DNA of 24,233 nucleotides from an uncultured Acetatifactor sp. (GTDB taxonomy: Bacteria > Bacillota > Clostridia > Lachnospirales > Lachnospiraceae). The DNA lies in contig CAJUJN010000062.1 of NCBI GenBank assembly GCA_910586775.1, forward strand, positions 1-24,233. Direction: 5' to 3'. The notes below the pieces were generated by a model. The model searched no databases. It was not told where the DNA came from and saw nothing but the letters and a program-made list of their open reading frames with translations. Both the position numbers and the translations under genes were made by a program. Below, one piece after another: positions 1 to 7,612 of this stretch (within the stretch, counting starts at the first letter, position 1; every line of letters begins with the position of its first letter).

Positions 1-110
1 AACAGTCTATACCATCGGTTTCTTTCAGTCAAGCCGACGTGTGAACAGTAACTTTCCGTCTTCTGTTTCCCGTATTCAGGAACAGACTCAGGGGTATCAC
101 TACATGAAAA

Positions 111-1019
111 TTATAATACCTCCAGCAGATGACTGAAATATGCCGGAAGCGGCGCGTCCAACTCCATATATTCACCGGTAGAGGGATGCGTGAATCCCAG
201 GACTTTGGCGTGAAGCGTCTGCCCCTGCAGACGAAAGGGAACATTTCGGCTGCCATAGGTTTCATCTCCCAAAATAGGATGGCCGATGCTGGACATATGA
301 ACTCTGATCTGATGTGTCCTCCCCGTCTCCAACTCGCATTCAATATAAGTATAATTAGAAAAATGCTTTAACACCCGGTAATGGGTCACTGCATGCTTTC
401 CATTCCTCTCATTGACAGCCATTTTCTTCCGGTCTGTAGGATGCCTGCCTATAGGCTTATCAATGATTCCTGACTCTTCCTTCAAAATGCCATGACAGAT
501 AGCATGATAACGTCTTGTTATCGAATGTTCTTTCAGCTGAGCCGCAATGCAATTGTGCGCCAGATCATTCTTACAGGCTATTACAGAGCCTGTGGTATCC
601 ATATCAATCCGATGTACGATTCCGGGACGCATGACGCCATTGATACCCGACAGGCTGCTTCCGCAATGGTACATCAGGGCATTTACCAATGTTCCGCTGT
701 AATGTCCCGCCGCCGGATGGACCACCATTCCCTTGGGTTTGTTTACTACAATAACATCGTCATCCTCATAAAGGATGTCCAACGGAATCTGTTCCTGAAC
801 AATATCAGGCTCCACGGCTTTCGGCAGACAAAAAATCACGCTGTCCTCCGCGCTGACACGATAACTTCCCTTCACCGGCTGCCCGTTCACACTGACTGAA
901 CCTTCTTTTATCATTTTCTGTATATAAGAACGTGACAAAGAATCGATAAGCATAGACAGGCACTTATCGATTCTCTCATCTTCCATCTCTTCTGTTATCT
1001 CAAAACGGAACTCGTCCAT
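111..1019 (-). CDS. RluA-family 23S rRNA pseudouridine synthase (YlyB/RluD-like)
   Basis: Predicted 302-residue enzyme that isomerises uridine to pseudouridine in rRNA. An N-terminal S4 RNA-binding domain (about residues 15–65) is followed by the RluA catalytic domain. The catalytic motif GIVHRIDMDTTG contains the family's catalytic Asp at residue 139, the same position as in E. coli RluD. A later GRTHQIRVH motif is also typical. It is the last gene of the cluster and lies 69 bp after lspA. The lspA–pseudouridine synthase order matches lspA–ylyB in Bacillus. A GAGAGG ribosome binding site lies just upstream of the ATG. The family is certain, but the exact uridine modified cannot be read from sequence, so no gene symbol is given. 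Confidence 0.93.
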   Translation of the reverse strand: MDEFRFEITEEMEDERIDKCLSMLIDSLSRSYIQKMIKEGSVSVNGQPVKGSYRVSAEDSVIFCLPKAVEPDIVQEQIPLDILYEDDDVIVVNKPKGMVVHPAAGHYSGTLVNALMYHCGSSLSGINGVMRPGIVHRIDMDTTGSVIACKNDLAHNCIAAQLKEHSITRRYHAICHGILKEESGIIDKPIGRHPTDRKKMAVNERNGKHAVTHYRVLKHFSNYTYIECELETGRTHQIRVHMSSIGHPILGDETYGSRNVPFRLQGQTLHAKVLGFTHPSTGEYMELDAPLPAYFSHLLEVL

Positions 1020-1088
1020 TTCTGCCTCTCCGTCCTGAATATTTTATTCTATATGTCAAATTACCTATGTCTCAGACTTTCCGGCATC

Positions 1089-1631
1089 CTATTTTCCGGC
1101 TTTTTTCTTTCTGAAACTTAAGAATTCAAGTTCTTCTTCCTTATATACAAACATAAACAAAAAAAACAAAATAATTGCAGATACTACAATATAGCAGTCC
1201 GCTACATTGAAAACCGGATAATGAATCAACACAAAGGAAATAAAGTCAACTACGAAATCAAACCGTATCCTGTCTATGATATTTCCCAACGCACCGGCAA
1301 TCAGGGCTGCAAGCAGGATATGGACGATACGAAAGCGCCTGCTGTCCGGTATCCTGAATAAAAAGAACAGAATAACTGCCATCACGATACAACCCATGAG
1401 CAAAATAAAAATCTTTTTGTCCCGAAACAGACTGAATGCCATTCCCGTATTCTCAACATACTGCAGTTCCAACACCCCGTCAATCAGAACCACCGCCGGG
1501 TTGCCCTTCAGCCGGGAAAGCGCCAGATATTTTGTAAACTGATCCACTAACAGCAATATCAGCATAATTACGGCATCCATAGCAAACAGTTTTCTGTTTC
1601 TATGGAATGTCTCTCTTCCATTCTTAAGCAT
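1089..1631 (-). CDS. lspA: Lipoprotein signal peptidase (signal peptidase II)
   Basis: Membrane aspartyl protease that cleaves the signal peptide of prolipoproteins after lipid attachment. Four hydrophobic segments are visible. Both catalytic aspartates sit in their family motifs, GNIIDRI and FNVADCYI. The frame stays open to 1661. I choose the ATG at 1631 because a GAAGAGG ribosome binding site lies about 6 nt before it; the ATG at 1637 would be too close to that site. This start gives 180 residues and an 8-bp overlap with the end of aroB, suggesting translational coupling. A plausible substrate in this window is the lipobox-bearing carboxypeptidase at 6227–7213. Confidence 0.93.
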   Translation of the reverse strand: MLKNGRETFHRNRKLFAMDAVIMLILLLVDQFTKYLALSRLKGNPAVVLIDGVLELQYVENTGMAFSLFRDKKIFILLMGCIVMAVILFFLFRIPDSRRFRIVHILLAALIAGALGNIIDRIRFDFVVDFISFVLIHYPVFNVADCYIVVSAIILFFLFMFVYKEEELEFLSFRKKKAGK

Positions 1632-2733
1632 GGGCATCCTCTTCACTGAAATAGATTTCATTAATTGCCGCCAGAATTTCCTCGTCTGTCACTGATGCGT
1701 CAATGACAGCCTTTCCTATCTTTTTCAGCAACACAAATTTAATCTTCCCGGACTCCATCTTTTTGTCAGATTTTGTCAGGCGCAGTATCTCCTGCGGGTC
1801 TATGCCGTCCACTGATATGGGCAGATAGAACGGGACGAACATGTCCCGGACCTCATAATACTCTTCCATTGACAGCAGTTCGCGTTTCCAGGAAATGTAC
1901 GCAGCCGCCACCGCCCCCAATGCCACACATTCCCCGTGATACAGGCTGAAATCCTTCGCCTTCTCAATGGCATGTCCAATCGTATGTCCAAAGTTCAGTA
2001 GCGCACGGTCCCCCTGCTCCGTGGGGTCCTTCTCCACCACAAGCTTCTTTACCGAACAGCTGCGGATGAGCATCTCCTGCAACACATTCAGATCCCGCTC
2101 ACAGATCTCATACATATTCTCAATGAGCCATTCATAAAACAACGCATCTTTGATCAATCCGTGTTTCATAACCTCAGCAAACCCTGAGAAATACTGTCTC
2201 TCATCCAGTGTCTGCAGCAGAGCCAGATTTATATACACCAGACGCGGCATTTTAAACGCACCCACCATATTTTTATAACCGTCAAAATCCACACCGGTCT
2301 TTCCGCCGATGCTGCTGTCTGCCTGGGCAAGCAAGGTAGACGGAAGCTGTACAAAGTCAATCCCTCTCAGATAGGTTGCTGCGGCATATCCCGCAACGTC
2401 GCCCACCACGCCTCCTCCCAACGCCAGGAGCATATCTTTGCGGTCAAAGCCTTCTGCAATCAGAAACTTATAAATGCCTTTTACCGTATCAAGAGTTTTG
2501 TTCGCTTCGCCTTCCTGAAATGCATATTTTACCGCTTTCCGGCATCTGCCTTCCAATATTTCAAGTACGGAACTTCCATATATTTCATCTACTTTTGAAT
2601 CAGTGATAATGCAGAGCCTCTTATTCTCACATTCCAAAGCCGCCAGTTCCTGCCATAATTCGTCGAAGGATTGGGAAAAAACAATATCATAGCAGGGCTT
2701 CTTATTATATAGTACGGACAATCTTTCCGACAT
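1624..2733 (-). CDS. aroB: 3-dehydroquinate synthase
   Basis: Second step of the shikimate pathway: converts DAHP to 3-dehydroquinate using NAD and a divalent metal. The 369-residue length is normal. The NAD-binding glycine-rich stretch LGGGVVGDVAGYAAAT (residues 105–120) and the PSTLLAQADSSIGGKTGV block are intact. Metal ligands are present as Glu187 (FAEVMKHGLI), His250 in NFGHTIGH and His266 in YHGE. An AGGAAGGA ribosome binding site lies 9 nt before the ATG. It sits between sepF and lspA, with no other aromatic-pathway gene nearby, so it appears to be a stand-alone aro gene inside an envelope/division cluster. Confidence 0.97.
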   Translation of the reverse strand: MSERLSVLYNKKPCYDIVFSQSFDELWQELAALECENKRLCIITDSKVDEIYGSSVLEILEGRCRKAVKYAFQEGEANKTLDTVKGIYKFLIAEGFDRKDMLLALGGGVVGDVAGYAAATYLRGIDFVQLPSTLLAQADSSIGGKTGVDFDGYKNMVGAFKMPRLVYINLALLQTLDERQYFSGFAEVMKHGLIKDALFYEWLIENMYEICERDLNVLQEMLIRSCSVKKLVVEKDPTEQGDRALLNFGHTIGHAIEKAKDFSLYHGECVALGAVAAAYISWKRELLSMEEYYEVRDMFVPFYLPISVDGIDPQEILRLTKSDKKMESGKIKFVLLKKIGKAVIDASVTDEEILAAINEIYFSEEDAHA

Positions 2734-2773
2734 ATGTACCCGTCCTTCCTGAAAGGAATTTTATCACAAGCCT

Positions 2774-3319
2774 TTAATCATTCATTGCACCTTCATAGGA
2801 ATTGTTAAACATCATATCCTGATAATCCCCTGATAACTCCACGGAAGCAGGCGTGATGATCAGAATATAATTGGATATTTTCTGCAGCTTACCTGAGATT
2901 GCACAGCAGGAGCCACAGACAAAATCCGTAATCCTCTGGGCAAGATCCATATCCAGTCCTTCCAGATTCAACACAACCGTGCGGTTTGACAACAGCATCT
3001 GAGTAATGTCTCTGCCGTCATCCACTGAAGTCGGCTTAACGACACATACTTCCATGTTATTGCCGCCTGCAACCCGTCTGGAAACTGACTGCTTGATGGG
3101 AGTGATATTATTGACAGGGGGCTGTCTCTTTACAGGCGTCTCTGCACGTTCCTCCGTATAATCTTCCATATGTCTTACTTTCGGGGAAGAGACTCTCCTG
3201 GACACCGGTTCGGGTTCCATGTCCTCATCATCATCCAGATAGTCGTCATCATAATATCCGTCATCCTCATCTTCAACATTCACTTTCATATAAGCCAAAA
3301 ACTTATCAACTACTCCCAT
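2774..3319 (-). CDS. sepF: Cell division protein SepF
   Basis: FtsZ-binding membrane anchor of the Gram-positive divisome. The 181-residue protein has the family layout: a short N-terminal amphipathic helix (MGVVDKFLAYMK), a long acidic and proline-containing linker (residues 16–85), and the C-terminal SepF/DUF552 domain (about 88–175) with the signature stretch NRTVVLNLEGLD. Directly upstream is yggS, the same neighbour as in the ylmE–ylmF (sepF) order of Bacillus. The ribosome binding site is weak: an AAAGG lies about 15 nt before the ATG. The linker is notably rich in Asp and Glu, which is common for linkers and not evidence of a new function. Confidence 0.93.
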   Translation of the reverse strand: MGVVDKFLAYMKVNVEDEDDGYYDDDYLDDDEDMEPEPVSRRVSSPKVRHMEDYTEERAETPVKRQPPVNNITPIKQSVSRRVAGGNNMEVCVVKPTSVDDGRDITQMLLSNRTVVLNLEGLDMDLAQRITDFVCGSCCAISGKLQKISNYILIITPASVELSGDYQDMMFNNSYEGAMND

Positions 3320-3384
3320 TCTCTAATACCACACCTTTCGTTTACCTGCGGGCTGTCACTGTTCCTGTAAATTCCATATATTCA

Positions 3385-4089
3385 TTATAATTTATCCGGT
3401 GAGCCATAATGCCTCTCCCCAAAAATCCCCGTACCAACCCTGACACAGGTAGCACCCTCTTCTATTGCCACAGTATAATCTCCCGTCATACCCATGGACA
3501 AGACAGCCATATCAACATTATCAATGTTTTTCCTCTCTATGTCAACAGACAATTGCATTAATTTACGAAAAAATGAACGATTGTCTTCCGGATTCTCCGT
3601 AAAAGGGGCGATTGTCATAAGTCCCTTTATATGAATGCCCGGCAACGAAGCAATCTGTCTCACCAATTTCGGGGCTTCCTCAAGAGTAACACCGTACTTG
3701 CTCTCCTCTCCGGCGGCATTGACCTCAATCAGGATATCAACTGCCGTATCCTTTCTGACAGCTTCCTTACTGATTTCTTCTGCCAGCCTCAGAGAATCCA
3801 CACTATGTATCATGGATACTTTGCCAATGATATATTTCACCTTATTTCTCTGCAGATGTCCGATCATGTGCCACCGGATATCGGAAGGCAGGGCCGGAAT
3901 CTTATCTATAAGTTCCTGCACCTTATTCTCCCCGAAATCCCGTACGCCTGCCTCATATGCCTCCTGCAGGTCCGAAAGCGGTTTCGTCTTGCTGACCGCG
4001 ATCAGTGTCACTTCTTCACGCCCACGCCCTGCTTTTTTGCAGGATGCCGCAACCGTCTGCTCCACAATATTCAGATTTTCCCGTATCAT
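3385..4089 (-). CDS. yggS: YggS/YlmE-family pyridoxal phosphate homeostasis protein
   Basis: PLP-binding protein with an alanine-racemase-type N-terminal barrel and no second domain; members maintain vitamin B6 and amino-acid balance. The 234-residue length is typical. The PLP lysine is Lys34 in LIAVSKTKP. Other family marks are GENKVQEL, WHMIGHLQRNK, the SVDSLRLAEEI segment and the C-terminal SMGMTGDYTVAIEEG. A strong AAGGAAGGG ribosome binding site precedes the ATG. It is encoded between the HlyD-like gene (30 bp upstream) and sepF (65 bp downstream). The link with sepF is conserved in many Firmicutes, although its functional reason is not visible here. Confidence 0.93.
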   Translation of the reverse strand: MIRENLNIVEQTVAASCKKAGRGREEVTLIAVSKTKPLSDLQEAYEAGVRDFGENKVQELIDKIPALPSDIRWHMIGHLQRNKVKYIIGKVSMIHSVDSLRLAEEISKEAVRKDTAVDILIEVNAAGEESKYGVTLEEAPKLVRQIASLPGIHIKGLMTIAPFTENPEDNRSFFRKLMQLSVDIERKNIDNVDMAVLSMGMTGDYTVAIEEGATCVRVGTGIFGERHYGSPDKL

Positions 4090-4119
4090 ATTGCCCTTCC
4101 TTTCGCTTCCTCCGCCGCA

Positions 4120-5532
4120 TTATTTCTGGTTGATAAACTGATCATCCCGAACTGTTGAGGCATCCAGTACAATATAATCATACACGCTCAGACCGTATTT
4201 TGTATTCGGTTTTACGATAGCATATTCATCGTTTTCATACAGCACGGTAATCTGCTTGAAATCTGCATATCCTTTATTCATATTGTAGACACCGATCAAT
4301 GTGGCACGTTTGCTCACGGTAAAGGTTTCCACTCCCTCAGCGTCATACAGGTTCTCTCCGGAGCTCAATATGGAGCTGTCCAGATAGTATTCCTTATTCT
4401 CACTGTCAAAGTAATATACTTCCACTTCCACAGTCTCATCGGAAATCGTTCCGTCTTCCAGATAGCACTGTCTCTTAATACTCTCACCGCCATTGCTTCC
4501 TCCGGGGATGATAAAATTCTCCGGAATCAGAAAAAATTCTTTCTGGACAATGGAAGATACCGGAATTTTCAGCCCTGTCTCATCCTCAACAATCAACTCC
4601 ACATCCAGAAATCTGTCTGACAGAAACGTAATCATGGAATTGGTAAAGGAAAGCTGAAGGTATGTATTTCCATCTCCATTGGTGAGCAGCTTTGTCGCCC
4701 CCCAGGATTCGTACTGGTTTTTGAGAAAGCGGACTTTCACATAGCCATCTTTCTCCAGTTCAGTGCCTCTCACCGGATCAATCGGGATAACAATGGACCA
4801 GTTCTCATTAGTTGCCAATTTATATACAGCATCTCCGGCGGCTACAAGGGAATTGTTTGCCAGCCACTTCTTCTCATATTTACTCTCGTCAAAAATCTCC
4901 TGGTTCACATCCGCAGCAGTCAACCCTTCGTAGCCGTCGGTCCAGTAAGCCACAATTCCCGTGGCAGGAGCATGGGCACGGTTGACAAGGTTCCCGCCGG
5001 AAGCTGTATTCAAATCTTCAATACTCTGCAGTATATTGGCATTTGCGAGTTTTGATACGGTATTTTTCAGAGAATATTTTAAGTCATAGGTGCCGTCATA
5101 ATGCGCGGCTTCAAAACCATGCACAAAATTTGCTATTTCATTTGTAAATTCCGCAAGTTCCTGATCCGAGAGAGAATTCTCGCCGAGACTCATACTTTCC
5201 AGAGTTTCATTCAAGCGGCCTGTCTCATCCACGATATAGACAAGGTCATTCAGCGCAACTCTTACCCCCTCCCAGGCGTAATAATTCACATATCCGGCCG
5301 TATCCGCGCACACAACCGTCTCATCCCGCAGCACAACACCTCGGTAAACCGTATCTGTCGCCAGAGAGCCTTCTCTTACTTCATAGCGAACAATGTGGCT
5401 TGTCTGAAAATACATAATAACACAGACAACAACATAGATAAAGATAACGACAAAAATCATCATCCCAATATTCAGGTTTAAGGGTTTTCTGTATTTCTTT
5501 ATTTTTTTACTCCTGCCCTTTTTATTTGCCAA
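4120..5532 (-). CDS. HlyD-like single-pass membrane protein, function unknown
   Basis: Predicted 470-residue protein with a basic cytoplasmic N-terminus (about 20 residues rich in Lys/Arg), one transmembrane helix (about residues 24–43) and a large extracytoplasmic part. Two short lipoyl/barrel-sandwich-like stretches are visible: GVVLRDETVVCADTAGYVNY near residue 70 and PATGIVAYW near 185. These resemble the HlyD/membrane-fusion family. No transporter ATPase or permease is adjacent, so a classical efflux adaptor role is not supported. The start is the TTG at 5532: a GGAGG at 5540–5544 sits 7 nt before it, whereas a TTG at 5550 would leave that site inside the coding region. It heads the cluster with yggS and sepF, which suggests an envelope or division role by context only. 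Confidence 0.75.
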   Translation of the reverse strand: MANKKGRSKKIKKYRKPLNLNIGMMIFVVIFIYVVVCVIMYFQTSHIVRYEVREGSLATDTVYRGVVLRDETVVCADTAGYVNYYAWEGVRVALNDLVYIVDETGRLNETLESMSLGENSLSDQELAEFTNEIANFVHGFEAAHYDGTYDLKYSLKNTVSKLANANILQSIEDLNTASGGNLVNRAHAPATGIVAYWTDGYEGLTAADVNQEIFDESKYEKKWLANNSLVAAGDAVYKLATNENWSIVIPIDPVRGTELEKDGYVKVRFLKNQYESWGATKLLTNGDGNTYLQLSFTNSMITFLSDRFLDVELIVEDETGLKIPVSSIVQKEFFLIPENFIIPGGSNGGESIKRQCYLEDGTISDETVEVEVYYFDSENKEYYLDSSILSSGENLYDAEGVETFTVSKRATLIGVYNMNKGYADFKQITVLYENDEYAIVKPNTKYGLSVYDYIVLDASTVRDDQFINQK

Positions 5533-5547
5533 ATTCCTGCCTCCATA

Positions 5548-5579
5548 CAAAAGCCCCGGTATTTTTCTTCCGAGGCTTT
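5548..5579 (-). terminator. Hairpin with short T-run just before the HlyD-like gene
   Basis: A 10-bp stem (arms 5570–5579 and 5550–5559, one G·U pair) with a 10-nt loop ends in four T residues. It may terminate transcripts of the upstream P-loop gene. Its 3' arm ends only 5 nt before the GGAGG of the HlyD-like gene, so read-through or an attenuation role is also possible. The T-run is short, so termination strength is uncertain. Confidence 0.45.
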
Positions 5580-5632
5580 CATGTGTTGTAATCTTTTCTA
5601 TGTGTTATCACTTGTACGATTGCCGTTACTAC

Positions 5633-5694
5633 AATTTATACTTACGTCGAATAGAGTAGTAATTAACAAATGTTCCTGGCCGTGAGTATAAATT
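5633..5694. repeat. Inverted repeat containing a promoter-like 29-mer
   Basis: Arms 5633–5646 and 5681–5694 (14 bp each, one mismatch) face each other across 34 nt. The right part (5666–5694) matches 24 of 29 positions of the sequence at 8879–8907. Read on the plus strand it has TTAACA, an 18-nt spacer and TATAAA, which resembles a promoter pointing against the genes. It lies in the 199-bp gap between the small P-loop gene and the HlyD-like gene. Confidence 0.6.
5635..5662 (-). promoter_or_regulatory. Candidate promoter for the HlyD-like/yggS/sepF cluster
   Basis: On the minus strand a TATAAA −10-like hexamer (5635–5640) is preceded after 16 nt by a weak TTACTA −35-like hexamer (5657–5662). 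The −10 lies inside one arm of the 14-bp inverted repeat at 5633–5694. The leader to the TTG start would be about 95–100 nt and would include the hairpin at 5548–5579. The −35 match is poor. Confidence 0.3.
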
Positions 5695-5731
5695 CCGGCG
5701 GTTCTGAGGATATACTCATGAACGAAAATAT

Positions 5732-6151
5732 TTACAGAGCCACAAGCACTTTATCCTTTAAGCTTTCGGGCAACTCTGATATATCCATGGAAACGCTTAA
5801 AACAAAGTCCACATCAGATTTCTTACTGAGTTTTTCCAATTTTTCTACACTGGGCGCGATGTTCTGACCTTCCAGGCAAGATATTTTCAGGAAGTTGTCA
5901 AAATACATCTGCTGCAGATCATGATCCTGAGAGATAATGCCGCTCACAAATCCCATGAATTCACTGCTGTTTTCAATCATGTACTGAGATACATCGATCA
6001 GACGAACCTTGTTGTTCAGCTCGTACATGTGCTTGGTATTCTTGTCGAGATATACGATATTGCCGGGAATCTCCTTTATCTCGCCATTCACCTTCTCCAA
6101 TAGCTGTGTTGTCTTACCTTTACCTTTATTGCCTACGATTAACTGGACCAT
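5732..6151 (-). CDS. Small P-loop NTPase-like protein, function unknown
   Basis: A 139-residue protein beginning MVQLIVGNKGKGKTTQLL, a clear Walker A motif (GNKGKGKT, residues 7–14). A hydrophobic VDFVLSVSMD strand near the C-terminus could supply a Walker B-like aspartate. No other domain is present, and the protein is too short for a full ATPase such as PilT, a name sometimes given to proteins of this kind. An AGGAGGG ribosome binding site lies 6 nt before the ATG, and a good promoter lies just upstream (6195–6223). It therefore appears to be transcribed separately from the carboxypeptidase gene before it. What it binds or moves is unknown. Confidence 0.75.
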   Translation of the reverse strand: MVQLIVGNKGKGKTTQLLEKVNGEIKEIPGNIVYLDKNTKHMYELNNKVRLIDVSQYMIENSSEFMGFVSGIISQDHDLQQMYFDNFLKISCLEGQNIAPSVEKLEKLSKKSDVDFVLSVSMDISELPESLKDKVLVAL

Positions 6152-6194
6152 TGGAAACCCTCCTATTGTATTAATATTGTATTGCCCTGCCTAT

Positions 6195-6223
6195 ATTATA
6201 AGGGAAATGAATCTAAAAAACAA
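6195..6223 (-). promoter_or_regulatory. Sigma-A-type promoter for the P-loop gene
   Basis: On the minus strand TTGTTT (6218–6223) and a perfect TATAAT (6195–6200) are separated by exactly 17 nt. The −35 lies 4 nt past the stop codon of the preceding carboxypeptidase gene. The leader to the ATG at 6151 would be about 38 nt. Confidence 0.65.
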
Positions 6224-6226
6224 CCT

Positions 6227-7213
6227 CTATTTATGAATCTCATCAAGTAAATCTATCATGCTGCCATAAAGTATATCCGGTCCCTCCGCGCGCAAAATTA
6301 CAGATACATACGGTGAACCGTTTTCATCCCTGGAAAGCAGTATCAGACAGTTACCTGCTGCATTGGTTGTTCCCGTTTTCCCGCCGATTACCGTCACATT
6401 GGCAGGTGCCTGATATTCACCCTGCAAAAATTTATTGGAACTGGACTTGTCAAATGCCTTTTCTCTGCCGTCCTTATCATAAAACACTGTCTGATAAGCA
6501 GACATATGTATGATTTCATTAAAAGTCTCGTACTGAATCGCCGCATTAAAAATCAGATACAGATCATAAGCCGTAGTATAATGATCGGAATCGGTAAGCC
6601 CATGCGGATTTGTAAAATGGGAATTGGTAGCTCCCAGCGAATGGGCCTTTTCATTCATCATCTCCACAAAATGCTCCACACTCCCCCCAATATTCTCGGC
6701 AATCAGCATGGCGGCGTCATTGGCCGAATACACCAACAGAATACGCAGCGCCTGATCCAACGTCATGGTATCTCCGTTTTTTAATCCGCACAGTACCGCT
6801 CCCGATTCCGTGATATTGACGGCATTGGTAGCAGTCAGTGTCTGCCCAAGCTGCCCGTTTTCCAATGCAACCAACGCTGTCAGTACTTTTGTCAGGCTGG
6901 CCGGGTGAAGCCTTTCATGGATATTCCTGGCATAGAGAACCTCGCTTTTATCAAGCCCGAATAAGGCCGCCGCTTCCACTTGTGACATATCGGGGCTTCC
7001 CTCCCCCGAAACATCGCCTGCCGCCACACACAGGCCTGCCGCAAAAGGAGACGCCATCCGGGCGTCCTCCCTGGACACCACATTAAAGCTGCTGACATCG
7101 TAGTCCACATGGTAAGCCATATCAAAAGACAGACTGCCGCATCCGGACAAAAGGCCTGCGATCAGCACCGCACACAGAAAAATATATCCCTTTTTCCTAT
7201 TTGTACATTTCAC
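6227..7213 (-). CDS. D-alanyl-D-alanine carboxypeptidase, lipoprotein type
   Basis: Serine penicillin-binding peptidase of the S11 (DacA-like) family that trims the terminal D-Ala of peptidoglycan stem peptides outside the membrane. All three active-site motifs are present: SLTK (Ser106–Lys109), SAN (163–165) and KTG (279–281). The N-terminus has a basic stretch, a hydrophobic segment and the lipobox LSGC (Cys25), so it should be a lipoprotein. The protein ends soon after the catalytic domain and lacks the PBP5-type C-terminal membrane anchor; the lipid presumably replaces it. The start is a GTG at 7213 that overlaps the end of mgsA by 17 bp. An AGAGGGG site lies about 12 nt upstream, rather far. 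Confidence 0.88.
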   Translation of the reverse strand: MKCTNRKKGYIFLCAVLIAGLLSGCGSLSFDMAYHVDYDVSSFNVVSREDARMASPFAAGLCVAAGDVSGEGSPDMSQVEAAALFGLDKSEVLYARNIHERLHPASLTKVLTALVALENGQLGQTLTATNAVNITESGAVLCGLKNGDTMTLDQALRILLVYSANDAAMLIAENIGGSVEHFVEMMNEKAHSLGATNSHFTNPHGLTDSDHYTTAYDLYLIFNAAIQYETFNEIIHMSAYQTVFYDKDGREKAFDKSSSNKFLQGEYQAPANVTVIGGKTGTTNAAGNCLILLSRDENGSPYVSVILRAEGPDILYGSMIDLLDEIHK

Positions 7214-7592
7214 GCCATTCCAAATCCCCTCTGTCCAGTGCCTTTATCAACAGTTCCGCGCTTGCCAGATTTGTAGCAAGCGGTATGTTGTGTGTATCAC
7301 AGAGCCTTATTACATTGTTGACATCCGGCTCATGCTTCTGCGGATTCAGCGGGTCCCGCAGAAAAATCACAAGGTCTATCTCATTGTTTTCAATCTGTGC
7401 GCCAATCTGCTGCTCTCCGCCCAAATGCCCCGCCAGACATTTATGGATATTCAGATTGGTAACCTCCTCAATCAAACGTCCTGTCGTACCTGTGGCATAC
7501 AAATCGTTCTTACTTAAAATCCCCCTGTAGGCGATGCAGAAATTCTGCATCAGTTTCTTTTTTGCATCATGTGCAATCAGTGCAATGTTCAT
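7197..7592 (-). CDS. mgsA: Methylglyoxal synthase
   Basis: Converts dihydroxyacetone phosphate to methylglyoxal and phosphate, a bypass used when sugar phosphates accumulate. The 131-residue length is normal. Family landmarks are IALIAHDAKK at the N-terminus, YATGTTG (32–38) for phosphate binding, GHLGGEQQIGA and RDPLNPQKHEPDV (79–91). The residue normally Asp in GGDQQ, the catalytic base in the E. coli enzyme, is Glu60 here (codon GAG). A GGAGG lies 7 nt before the ATG. It lies 20 bp after rodA and overlaps the next gene, so it probably belongs to the shape operon's tail. Confidence 0.93.
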   Translation of the reverse strand: MNIALIAHDAKKKLMQNFCIAYRGILSKNDLYATGTTGRLIEEVTNLNIHKCLAGHLGGEQQIGAQIENNEIDLVIFLRDPLNPQKHEPDVNNVIRLCDTHNIPLATNLASAELLIKALDRGDLEWREMYK

Positions 7593-7612
7593 AAGAGTAC
7601 CTCCTCGTTTTT

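Noticed and set aside
1..110. Terminator after the pseudouridine synthase gene
   Set aside because: A weak CTGTTCC/GGAAACAG pairing near 61–87 has no T-run on the minus strand, so a terminator is not supported.
5670..5867. Plus-strand open frame starting just inside the promoter-like repeat
   Set aside because: It is mostly antisense to the P-loop gene, has no ribosome binding site and no protein-like features. The plus-strand promoter-like hexamers alone do not make it a gene.
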